Origin: Aquipluma nitroreducens
GTDB lineage: Bacteria; Bacteroidota; Bacteroidia; Bacteroidales; Prolixibacteraceae
Assembly (NCBI RefSeq): GCF_009689585.1
Contig: NZ_AP018694.1
Location: 1,937,001-2,001,000 of the forward strand
Direction: 5' to 3'
DNA length: 64,000 nt
The translations under genes and the position numbers were made by a program. Shown one piece after another: positions 34,997 through 42,909 of this stretch. Position 1 is the first letter of the stretch; each line of letters begins with the position of its first letter. The notes beneath the pieces were generated by a model that saw nothing but the letters and a program-made list of their open reading frames with translations, did not search any database and was not told where the DNA came from.

Positions 34997-35136
34997 ACCA
35001 CGTAGGTCACATAGAAAAGTATTTTCACAGCAAATTTCGCACTAGCCTGACAAGAATTTGGAGAATCATAAAAACAAATAGGACATAAATGATAAAATCT
35101 ATGTGTCCTATTGTGCCTATGTGGTTAATTTTGAAA
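34997..35136. repeat. Imperfect inverted repeat, CACATAG type
   Basis: Left arm ACCACGTAGGTCACATAG (about 34998-35015) and the complement of the right arm, AACCACATAGGCACAATAGG (about 35100-35128), flank about 90 bp between two convergent genes. It resembles a miniature intergenic element. Confidence 0.5.
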
Positions 35137-35139
35137 GCA

Positions 35140-35161
35140 GGTGGCTGAGCCTGTCGAAGCC
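35140..35161. repeat. GGCTTCGACAGGCTCAGCC-type short repeat
   Basis: GGTGGCTGAGCCTGTCGAAG is a sequence I recall recurring in intergenic DNA of many Bacteroidota. Here it abuts the stop of the oxidoreductase gene. It is partly palindromic and could act as a terminator or REP-like element. Confidence 0.45.
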
Positions 35162-36648
35162 TAAATTTGCTCCCATCCGTCCCTGTAATTGTGCCTGATC
35201 CACTCTTCTGCCGATGCCAATGCAGGAATAGTATCGTATTTGGTATCGAATTTTGGGTCGCCGTTCACCACTTCAAATTTGTTGGAAGTTACCACCCTGA
35301 TATTTTCGGATTGCCCGATGTTGGTGAATTGCATGTTTTTACCGTCCCAAATCAGTCGTTTTCTCAAATCCTGAAGACGGACAGCCAGAACACCCATCAC
35401 TACCATTTCATTGAGCGGACCTGAATAACCGAAATATGAACTAGCCTCTACCCTATTGTCTTTATTCTCTTTTGCTGCACGAATCCAGTCTTGTTCATGT
35501 CCATTGGTATCAGCATTCTGGATACGCCTGATAATTTTTTCGGGTTCGTTAAAATGAGTCATTTCAGATGTGGGCAACAATGTTGGATTAGCGCCGTAGC
35601 AGCCACACATGATTTTACCTTTAGTTCCGTAAAAAATTACCCCACCATTCCAGTCACCCATTTGTTCACCGTCTTTCAGTTCCGCCGGGCGTTCCGGTAG
35701 CATTCCACCATCATACCAGGTTATTTTAACCTCAGGCATACCAACTTTCGAAAGATTATCTCTTCTGGGAAACCAATAGGTTACCTTTTCAGCATTGGGA
35801 GCCGATTCATTATTTACTGTGGTTGAACTAGCTTCAACAGCTGTTGGATATTGCAACATCAAGGCTTTGAAAACCGGATCGAGAATATGGCAAGCCATAT
35901 CGCCTAATGCACCAGTGCCAAAATCCCACCAACCGCGCCAGTTCCAAGGTGTATAAACCTCATGATAGGGACGAAATTTGGCTGGTCCAATGAAAAGGTC
36001 CCAATTCAGTGTATTCGGAATCCGCATTTTATCAGTAGGCCGTTCCAAACCTTGCGGCCATATCGGGCGATTGGTCCAGGCATCCACCGAAGTCACTTCG
36101 CCAATAGTTCCAGCCCAAATCCATTCGCAAACCTTACGGATTCCTTCTCCTGAGTTACCCTGGTTTCCCATTTGGGTAGCAACTCCATATCGTTTGGCCG
36201 TTTCGGTCATTATCCTTGATTCGAATACCGAATGAGTCAGCGGCTTCTGAAGATAAACATGATAACCCGATTTCATAGCCATTAAAGCGGGCAAGGCATG
36301 AGAGTGATCGGGCGTTGCAATCATCACGGCATCAATGTCTTTCTGCTTGGCAAACATTTCGCGGTAATCCTGATATTTTTGAGCAAGCGGCCATTTCCGG
36401 AATGCATTTCGTCCGGCGTACTTTGAATCAACATCGCACAAGGCAACAATATTTTCGGTATCCATGTTCGAAAGGTTATTAAAACCCATACCGCCAACAC
36501 CAATTCCGGCAATATTAAGTTTGTCGCTCGGGGCTTTGTGCCCAAGACCAGCAATTACTTTTGATGGCAAAATGGTTACAGCTGTTGCAGCCAGCGCAGT
36601 TGTCCCAAGAAAATGTCGGCGACTGATGTTCGAATGATGATTTCCCAT
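35161..36648 (-). CDS. Gfo/Idh/MocA family oxidoreductase, Tat-exported (copy 1)
   Basis: A Tat signal (ISRRHFLGTTALAATAVTIL) is followed by an N-terminal Rossmann fold with GIGVGGMG, catalytic-like EKP region (YLQKPLTHS) and the C-terminal GFO_IDH_MocA domain (WRGWWDFGTGALGDMACHI). The protein folds with its NAD(P) cofactor before export to the periplasm and acts on sugars or inositols; the substrate is unknown. It is a close paralogue of 36804-38303, 155 bp upstream on the same strand. A carbohydrate role fits the SusC/D genes elsewhere in the window (inference). Confidence 0.9.
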   Translation of the reverse strand: MGNHHSNISRRHFLGTTALAATAVTILPSKVIAGLGHKAPSDKLNIAGIGVGGMGFNNLSNMDTENIVALCDVDSKYAGRNAFRKWPLAQKYQDYREMFAKQKDIDAVMIATPDHSHALPALMAMKSGYHVYLQKPLTHSVFESRIMTETAKRYGVATQMGNQGNSGEGIRKVCEWIWAGTIGEVTSVDAWTNRPIWPQGLERPTDKMRIPNTLNWDLFIGPAKFRPYHEVYTPWNWRGWWDFGTGALGDMACHILDPVFKALMLQYPTAVEASSTTVNNESAPNAEKVTYWFPRRDNLSKVGMPEVKITWYDGGMLPERPAELKDGEQMGDWNGGVIFYGTKGKIMCGCYGANPTLLPTSEMTHFNEPEKIIRRIQNADTNGHEQDWIRAAKENKDNRVEASSYFGYSGPLNEMVVMGVLAVRLQDLRKRLIWDGKNMQFTNIGQSENIRVVTSNKFEVVNGDPKFDTKYDTIPALASAEEWIRHNYRDGWEQI

Positions 36649-36748
36649 GGTATTATTACTCCGTAAGAATATATTTTCTAATTCGGTGAAAATAGGTATT
36701 CCGATTTAATTTCAGAAATGAAACGGACACTCTAATCGTTAAAGAACT

Positions 36749-36780
36749 AAAAAAAGGCGGACATTTTCATGTCCACCTTT
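36749..36780 (-). terminator. Terminator after the second oxidoreductase
   Basis: AAAGGCGGACAT pairs with ATGTCCACCTTT (one mismatch) across TTTC. On the minus strand the hairpin leads into a T7 run. It closes the upstream gene at 36804. Confidence 0.65.
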
Positions 36781-36803
36781 CAGTTATATTTCCATTTAAA
36801 CAA

Positions 36804-38303
36804 TTATGCCGGCATTTCTGGAAGGCTCCAAGGTTTGCGGTATGTATGTTTGATCAGTTCTGCTGCAAATTCGGTAGCAGGAACCGGGTCAGTATAGGAT
36901 CTGTCAAACGTAGGATGTCCATCATGAATTTTGAATTTATCTTCAACGATGATTTTGATTTTTTCGTCGTCAGTGATGTTGGTAAATTTCATGCTTGGTC
37001 CGTCCCACAATAATTCTTTGTTTAGGGTTTGTAAGCGAACTGCCAATACTCCCATAACCACCATTTCATTAAATGGTCCGGCTTCACTGAAATTAGAAGC
37101 AGTTTGGATACGGCTTTCTGGTGATTCTTTAGCTGCACGTACCCAATCCATTTCGTGTGAAGTTTCAACGCGGCGACGGAATTTTGGAGCTTCTGGTTTA
37201 GCAACAGTACCATCCGGACGTAAAATCCAAGGATTAACACCGTAGCAACCACAAACTAAAATACCTTTTGTTCCATGGAAGAAAACGCAACCACCCTGAT
37301 CGTTAGGATCTTTACCTGCAGGCCATCCGGCTGGAAGCATTGGTTTGATTCCACCATCGAACCATGAAACTTCAACTTGCGGAAGTACAGCTTTTTTCGA
37401 ACCTTTCCACTGCCGTTTTACCGAACGGGTAGGGAAAGTCAATTTTACTGACTGTGCAGTTGGAGCACAATCCTGCAACAATAAAGTTGAATTACCCTGA
37501 GCTTTAGTTGGGTAGCCTAATTCAAGACCTACGAATACAGGATGTAAAATGTGGCAAGCCATATCGCCTAAAGCACCTGTACCATAAGCCCACCAGCCAC
37601 GCCAGTTCCATGGGTGATAAATTTCGTTATATGGACGCATTTTGGCTGGGCCTGTAAATAAATCCCAATCCAATGTTTCAGGAACCCATTGTCCTTGACT
37701 TGGAGTGTTCAAGCCTTGTGGCCAGATCGGACGATCGGTAAAAGCCTCAACTTTAGTCACTTCGCCTATTTCGCCATTTGCAAGCCATTCGCAGGTGAGG
37801 TTAACACCTTCGCCAGAAGATCCCTGATTACCCATCTGAGTGGCTACATTGTATTTAGCAGCCAACTTGGTTAATAGGCGTGATTCGTAAACAGTGTGAG
37901 TTAATGGTTTCTGTACATATACACTTTTACCCATTTCGATAGCATGAGCGGCAACAATACAGTGTGTATGGTCAGCAGTTGCAACCAAAACACCATCAAT
38001 CGATTTGCCAAGCTCATCGTACATTACTCTCCAGTCCTTGTACTTTTTAGCTCCCGAAAATTCTTTGAAACAGCCGTCGGCATATTTCCAGTCCACATCG
38101 CATAAACCAACGATGTTCTCCGATTTAAGATTTTTTAAATTTGCATGGCCCATACCGCCGACACCAACAGCAGCAATGTTTAATTTGTCACTGGGGGCTT
38201 TGTGGCCCATTCCGGCAATTACATTGCTCGGAAGAATGGTTACCGCAGCAGCAGCGGTTGCTGAGGTAGCAAGGAATGATCTTCTGCTAAATTTGTTTTC
38301 CAT
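36804..38303 (-). CDS. Gfo/Idh/MocA family oxidoreductase, Tat-exported (copy 2)
   Basis: A Tat signal (FSRRSFLATSATAAAAVTIL) precedes the same two-domain architecture: AVGVGGMGHAN, VQKPLTHTVYES, WRGWWAYGTGALGDMACHI. At 499 aa it is collinear with copy 1 and clearly arose with it by duplication. A promoter lies at 38359-38390 and a terminator at 36749, so the two copies are transcribed as separate units. Divergence in the substrate loops suggests distinct substrates. The periplasmic location follows from the twin-arginine motif and matches tatA at 14.0 kb. Confidence 0.9.
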   Translation of the reverse strand: MENKFSRRSFLATSATAAAAVTILPSNVIAGMGHKAPSDKLNIAAVGVGGMGHANLKNLKSENIVGLCDVDWKYADGCFKEFSGAKKYKDWRVMYDELGKSIDGVLVATADHTHCIVAAHAIEMGKSVYVQKPLTHTVYESRLLTKLAAKYNVATQMGNQGSSGEGVNLTCEWLANGEIGEVTKVEAFTDRPIWPQGLNTPSQGQWVPETLDWDLFTGPAKMRPYNEIYHPWNWRGWWAYGTGALGDMACHILHPVFVGLELGYPTKAQGNSTLLLQDCAPTAQSVKLTFPTRSVKRQWKGSKKAVLPQVEVSWFDGGIKPMLPAGWPAGKDPNDQGGCVFFHGTKGILVCGCYGVNPWILRPDGTVAKPEAPKFRRRVETSHEMDWVRAAKESPESRIQTASNFSEAGPFNEMVVMGVLAVRLQTLNKELLWDGPSMKFTNITDDEKIKIIVEDKFKIHDGHPTFDRSYTDPVPATEFAAELIKHTYRKPWSLPEMPA

Positions 38304-38358
38304 TGGTAAATAATTTGATTTAGGTATAAAAAAAATTGTTTGTGTTCAAAAAATCCCC

Positions 38359-38390
38359 TAAAGGTAAAATTATCTTCCCTATTCACCAAG
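38359..38390 (-). promoter_or_regulatory. Promoter of the second oxidoreductase
   Basis: Minus strand CTTG (38387-38390), 20 nt, TACCTTTA (38359-38366): one mismatch to each Bacteroidota box. Confidence 0.4.
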
Positions 38391-38664
38391 CATAATTGAA
38401 CGATCTTTTAGAATACAAATTTTCCTTTTACATCAAGGGTTTTAAAGTGTTTTTCAGACACTTTAGTATAAAATCAAGTAAATGAAACGAATATCCCGCT
38501 GAACCGATTTTGGTAGCAGAAAAAGAGATTGAAATTTAATTTGAAGTACTTGCCTTCTGGTACATGAGTTCTATAAGAACGCACGAAATTTAACTTATTC
38601 AGAATGAATTCTTCAAATGAATTTTTTAGAATAGTTTTTGTCTATTCAGGATTGAAAAATTCGA

Positions 38665-38696
38665 TTTGACTGGCGAACAATAGGAACTTATATTTG
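38665..38696 (+). promoter_or_regulatory. Promoter of the peroxiredoxin gene
   Basis: TTTG (38665-38668), exactly 20 nt, TATATTTG (38689-38696). Both boxes match the Bacteroidota consensus perfectly; the start codon is 42 bp downstream. Confidence 0.75.
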
Positions 38697-38738
38697 TCTA
38701 ATATTTTTAAAGAATTATAAATTATAAATACAAATATC

Positions 38739-39269
38739 ATGAAAACTATTGGAGAAAAATTTCCTTCGTTTACAAAAGAAGCCGTGGTTTCATTAGAAGC
38801 CGGCAAAGAGTTTAAAACATTAACCAATGTAGATATAACCGGCAAATGGACTGTATTTTTTTGGTGGCCTATGGATTTCACTTTTGTTTGTCCTACCGAA
38901 ATTGTGTCGTTTAACGAACATTTTGAAGAGTTTGCCAAACGTGATGCCAATGTGGTTGGTGCTTCTATCGATTCGCAGTTCGTACATTTGGCCTGGAGAA
39001 ACAATCATCCTGGGTTGAAAGGGCTGAAATTCCCGATGTTGGCCGATACCAGCAAATCACTTTCAGAAGAATTAGGCATTCTGGAGCCGGTAAACAAAAT
39101 CGCATACCGTGCTACTTTTATCATCGATCCGGAAGGAACTATTCAGCACGTTTCAGTAAACGGATTGAATGTTGGTAGAAATGTAAAAGAAATCATCCGT
39201 ATTCTGGATGCCCTGCAAACCGGAGAATTAACTCCATGCGATTGGGTACCGGGTGAAGCAACTTTGTAA
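38739..39269 (+). CDS. Peroxiredoxin (AhpC/Prx1-like)
   Basis: This thiol peroxidase reduces H2O2 and organic peroxides in the cytoplasm. The peroxidatic cysteine is C51 in FTFVCPTEI, with the Pro/Thr of the PxxT/SxxC site. A second cysteine lies near the C-terminus (TPCDWVPGEATL) and may resolve the sulfenate, so it is a 2-Cys enzyme. At 176 aa it is slightly shorter than AhpC. It is a single-gene unit with a near-perfect promoter and terminator, as expected for a highly expressed protein. No ahpF is adjacent. Confidence 0.93.
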   Translation: MKTIGEKFPSFTKEAVVSLEAGKEFKTLTNVDITGKWTVFFWWPMDFTFVCPTEIVSFNEHFEEFAKRDANVVGASIDSQFVHLAWRNNHPGLKGLKFPMLADTSKSLSEELGILEPVNKIAYRATFIIDPEGTIQHVSVNGLNVGRNVKEIIRILDALQTGELTPCDWVPGEATL

Positions 39270-39299
39270 TTGTTTAGTTGATCAGAGAATAGGTAAAAT

Positions 39300-39326
39300 G
39301 GGCTGTCCGAAAGGGCAGCCTTTTTT
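39300..39326 (+). terminator. Terminator after the peroxiredoxin
   Basis: GGCTGTCC (39301-39308), loop GAAA, GGGCAGCC (39313-39320), then T6. The stem has one G-T pair and a stable tetraloop. Confidence 0.8.
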
Positions 39327-39351
39327 GTACTATACTAATATTACACCCCAC

Positions 39352-39385
39352 AAAAAAAGCGAAACCCAGTCTTCTGGGCTTCGCT
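39352..39385 (-). terminator. Terminator of the TonB-dependent receptor gene
   Basis: AGCGAAACCCAG (39358-39369) and CTGGGCTTCGCT (39374-39385) form a 12-bp stem with one mismatch. It is followed by T7 on the minus strand. Confidence 0.75.
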
Positions 39386-39412
39386 TCTAAAACGATATTT
39401 TAAACGGATCGA

Positions 39413-41914
39413 TTAGAATCCACTATTATCCATGGCCGGAACATTTTCCTCGGCTGGTGCCGACTTGTCCATCTTGTAGTTGTTAATTTTGTAGCTCAGT
39501 GTGAGCATCAGTACACGTGGTTCGCGTGTCATTTTAAAGGTCGATTTGAAATTATCGCCATACGAGGTTCCCTGCATCCTCATGGTTCCCAACAAGTCAC
39601 GTACACTTAAAGTGGCCGAAAGTTTCTTTTTCATGAGATCCTGACGGTACGACAGGTTGGTAAATACCATTCCTTTTTGATCGCCTTGAGCCGATACTGA
39701 TGGGCCACGGTAAAAACCAGTCAACTGTAGACGGCTTTCAGGTGCAAATTTTATAGTGGCATTCATCCGTCCAGAGTAGTTTGTACTTTCTTTATCGACT
39801 GAAACGCCCAATACTTCACCCTTCATTTTATAATTGTATAAGGTAAAACTGGTGTTTATCAGCAACCATTTGGTTATATTAAGGTTTCCCATAATCTCGC
39901 CACCCATTGAATAATCGCGGTTAAGGTTATCAACTGTCATGTAGCTGATTCCATCAACAACATTGGTTAAACGTGTCATCAGGTTATTGGTGGTGCGGTA
40001 GAATGTTTCGAGCGAAACAAATGAATTACCGAATTTCTTCATGTAACTAGCTTCGTACGAATCGGTATATTCTGGCTTTAGTCCCGGATTTCCTGTTCTG
40101 ATGGTATACTGGTTCATATAACTTGGGAACGGATCCAGATCGCGACCATCAGGACGATTAATCCGACGCGAATAACTGGTCATCAACTGGCTTTTATCAA
40201 CCAATTCATACGACAAGTGCAAAGATGGGAAAAAGTCGAAACGATCCAGATTATACTTATTAGGGACATTTTCTTTATAGTGAGTGATACTTCGCTTGTT
40301 ATATTCCTCGCGCACACCAACAACAAACTGTATTGCTTTCAGGTTTCCGGTATAAGTTGAATAAACGGAATGTATATTTTCTTTGAAATCCATTGAGCTT
40401 GTAAAATTCGGATTGTTTTCAAACTGCTGGGTTGTTGTATTAAAATCCTTAAAGTCTAAAGCTTCGCTTTCGTCTTCGATTCTACTTTGCAGGCCAGCTT
40501 CGAATTTAGAACCTCCTTTTAACGGCAAAGTGTAATCCAGTTTGGCTCTGTAGTCGTTTGAATTGCTGTTTTCATTAGTAATGACACGCGAAAGGTATTC
40601 GCCAACCTGACTATAGTTAGCATCCGTCTGATACTCATCAATGGTTTCATCAGACCCTCCATTCCGGTTACGGTAATTGAACGAACCTTCCAATTTGTGA
40701 GTACCGTTCTCATCGAATTTGGTCAAAAAATTGGCATTCGCACTTACATAGTTTCCGGTTCTGGTCGAGTTGTTTTTTTGTATCGAATAGATATCGAACG
40801 AACTTGGGAGATCGTAATTATGCAGGTTTCCACTGCCATAGCTACTAAAATCGTAGCTGCCCAATTGCGTGGAAACGGTAACTGAAGTTTTATCAGTCAG
40901 ATAATAATCAAAACCACCTTTAATTTGCTTGCCTCCATGACTTTGGTTTCTTGTTCCTTCAGTATTCAGATAAGTTGTTGTATCATTTGCGTAAGTTTCG
41001 CGAGTCGATTTCTGAGTTCCCTTGTCAGTGTTGTCGTTCCAGTTCGCACCAAAGAATAAATTGTATTTCTTTGTTTTGTAGTTCAGCATCATGTCGGTAC
41101 CGTATTTATCCCCGGTTCCAAGGTTTACATTTACGATTCCGTTAACGCCTGAAAGCACATTTCTTTTCATCACCACATTAATAATTCCTGCCATTCCATC
41201 CGGATCATATTTAACCGATGGATTGGTAATAATTTCAATGTTCTGGATAGCCGATGACGGAATTTGTTTCAGTGCATCACTTCCACTAAGTACACTGGGA
41301 CGTCCATCGATCAGCACAGTAAAACTCGATGAACCGCGGAGGCTCACGTTTCCGTCGATGTCAACTTCTACGGAAGGCGTATTTTCGAGTACGGTAACAG
41401 CGCTACCACCAGCCGCATTAATATCGTTTGACACATTAATTACTTTTTTATCAATTTTGTATTCAACCCGGTTACGTTCAGCAACCACATCAACAGTACC
41501 AATTTGTTCGCGCGATGCCGAAAGACCAATAGTTCCCATATCTACAGTGGCTGCATTTGGAGCTATCTTAACATCTTTTATCGTTGTTTTTTCAAATCCA
41601 ATAAAACTAGCTTCCACATAATACTCTCCCAATGGCAGATCGGTGATCACAAATGCTCCCGAGGCGTTTGAAATACTTCCAGTAATCAATTTAGAATCCT
41701 GCTTACGGAATATTGAAACATTAGCATATTCCATAGGTGTATTCGTTTCTGTATCAATAATTTTTCCTGAAATCTTCCCATTTTTTGGTACTCCATTCAT
41801 CCCTGCGCCTGGTCCTCCAGGACGTGCACCTGCCGGAGGTACCTGTGAAAATATTGTGCTTGCAGTAATAAGAAATAAAAATAGCACAGTCAATAGCTTC
41901 TTCATCTGATTCAT
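39413..41914 (-). CDS. TonB-dependent outer-membrane receptor (OMP_b-brl_3 type)
   Basis: A signal peptide (LLTVLFLFLITASTIF) is followed by a Pro/Gly-rich linker and a carboxypeptidase-regulatory-like domain (KISGKIIDTETNTPMEYANV). The plug domain (VTVLENTPSVEVDIDGNVSL, RGSSSFTVLIDGRPSVLSG) and a beta-barrel come next. This is the small TonB-receptor class that has no SusD partner; the neighbours confirm its absence. The substrate could be a siderophore, peptide or metal. It is monocistronic on the minus strand with a terminator at 39352. Confidence 0.88.
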   Translation of the reverse strand: MNQMKKLLTVLFLFLITASTIFSQVPPAGARPGGPGAGMNGVPKNGKISGKIIDTETNTPMEYANVSIFRKQDSKLITGSISNASGAFVITDLPLGEYYVEASFIGFEKTTIKDVKIAPNAATVDMGTIGLSASREQIGTVDVVAERNRVEYKIDKKVINVSNDINAAGGSAVTVLENTPSVEVDIDGNVSLRGSSSFTVLIDGRPSVLSGSDALKQIPSSAIQNIEIITNPSVKYDPDGMAGIINVVMKRNVLSGVNGIVNVNLGTGDKYGTDMMLNYKTKKYNLFFGANWNDNTDKGTQKSTRETYANDTTTYLNTEGTRNQSHGGKQIKGGFDYYLTDKTSVTVSTQLGSYDFSSYGSGNLHNYDLPSSFDIYSIQKNNSTRTGNYVSANANFLTKFDENGTHKLEGSFNYRNRNGGSDETIDEYQTDANYSQVGEYLSRVITNENSNSNDYRAKLDYTLPLKGGSKFEAGLQSRIEDESEALDFKDFNTTTQQFENNPNFTSSMDFKENIHSVYSTYTGNLKAIQFVVGVREEYNKRSITHYKENVPNKYNLDRFDFFPSLHLSYELVDKSQLMTSYSRRINRPDGRDLDPFPSYMNQYTIRTGNPGLKPEYTDSYEASYMKKFGNSFVSLETFYRTTNNLMTRLTNVVDGISYMTVDNLNRDYSMGGEIMGNLNITKWLLINTSFTLYNYKMKGEVLGVSVDKESTNYSGRMNATIKFAPESRLQLTGFYRGPSVSAQGDQKGMVFTNLSYRQDLMKKKLSATLSVRDLLGTMRMQGTSYGDNFKSTFKMTREPRVLMLTLSYKINNYKMDKSAPAEENVPAMDNSGF

Positions 41915-42102
41915 TTTTTGTTTATTATTTTCAAAATTTGGTTATATTTTCAATCAATGCCATTAAGACCTTACTTAGCAGACAAAGTTTAATTGCGATT
42001 TAAAAAGAGTTGTTAACGATTGTAAATGGTCTTTTTCATTCTTTAAGTTTGTTGGAATGATATTTGAGGAACAATACCTATATTTATAATAAATAGGTTG
42101 CC

Positions 42103-42762
42103 ATGAAACAATCCCTTTTTCTCTGGATGGTATTTTTTCTGACTTCTTGTGTATCCACAAGTCATCTGGTTGAAATCAACGATCCATATAAGGAAACAAA
42201 AGGCATTAAGCTGATGCAGAATTTGATAGGAATATCGTCTGAGAAAAACGCAAGTATAAATGGGAACAAATATCTTTCTGTTTCATTTGCTTATAATCTC
42301 GAAATAAAGAAAAGTGAACCAGCGTCACTTACACTTGAAATTCAAACGCAGACTCCAATTCGGGTCGACGAACTCGATTCGGTGATCTTTATCAACCTCG
42401 ACAACGAAAAAATTAAATTAGTTTCTGCTGATTCTAGTCTAAAAATAAAAGGGAGGAGGCCAAACACAACATCTGCTGTCAGTATTGCCAACGGCGATAA
42501 AAAGGAAGAAAAAATCGTTACCACAACAACTGAAAATGGAAGTTATCAGTTGTTGTTTCATCAATACATTATCCCTGAAAACCTTTGGTTTCCAATTGCA
42601 AACACTCAAGATATTCAATACCGTCTTTATATCGGAAAGGAAGGAATCGATGTAAAACTGAATCTTGCGCAAACCGAAAAACTAAAAATATTTTTAACCA
42701 AGTCGATGCAATTGCGCGATGCCAACTTACCTCCAACTCCCGAAGGATTGAAGAAATTGTAA
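42103..42762 (+). CDS. Putative lipoprotein (219 aa), unknown
   Basis: The signal peptide MKQSLFLWMVFFLTSC ends in the lipobox FLTSC, so the mature protein is lipid-anchored in the envelope. About 200 residues of mostly beta-strand follow (SVSFAYNLEIKKSEPASLTL, then VDELDSVIFINLDNEKIKLV). The family is not recognised. It is a lone gene convergent with the YncE/phosphatase fusion, with copy B of the GTCATTAG repeat between them. Confidence 0.65.
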   Translation: MKQSLFLWMVFFLTSCVSTSHLVEINDPYKETKGIKLMQNLIGISSEKNASINGNKYLSVSFAYNLEIKKSEPASLTLEIQTQTPIRVDELDSVIFINLDNEKIKLVSADSSLKIKGRRPNTTSAVSIANGDKKEEKIVTTTTENGSYQLLFHQYIIPENLWFPIANTQDIQYRLYIGKEGIDVKLNLAQTEKLKIFLTKSMQLRDANLPPTPEGLKKL

Positions 42763-42814
42763 CCAGCAAAAGCCAAATCAAACAAATCGGTTATGAGTTA
42801 TTAATTGCCATTAA

Positions 42815-42878
42815 TAGTCATTAGTTTCACGTCATTTATGGTTTGACTGGTTAAAAATGATTTTACAACTAATGACTA
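42815..42878. repeat. GTCATTAG inverted repeat, copy B
   Basis: TAGTCATTAGTT (42815-42826) and AACTAATGACTA (42867-42878) are perfect 12-bp arms between convergent genes, similar to copy A. Confidence 0.6.
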
Positions 42879-42909
42879 ATACTGATCATGAATGACAAAA
42901 ACATTGGCG

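Larger units (their letters stand above)
38304..38738. other. Divergent regulatory gap
   Basis: 435 bp without a gene separate the oxidoreductase and peroxiredoxin. It holds both promoters (38359-38390 minus, 38665-38696 plus) and a hairpin AAAGTGT/ACACTTT at 38444-38464. No other feature is seen. Confidence 0.5.

Noticed and set aside
41091-41621. A 176-codon plus-strand frame inside the TonB receptor gene.
   Set aside because: Antisense shadow of a gene with plug and barrel motifs.
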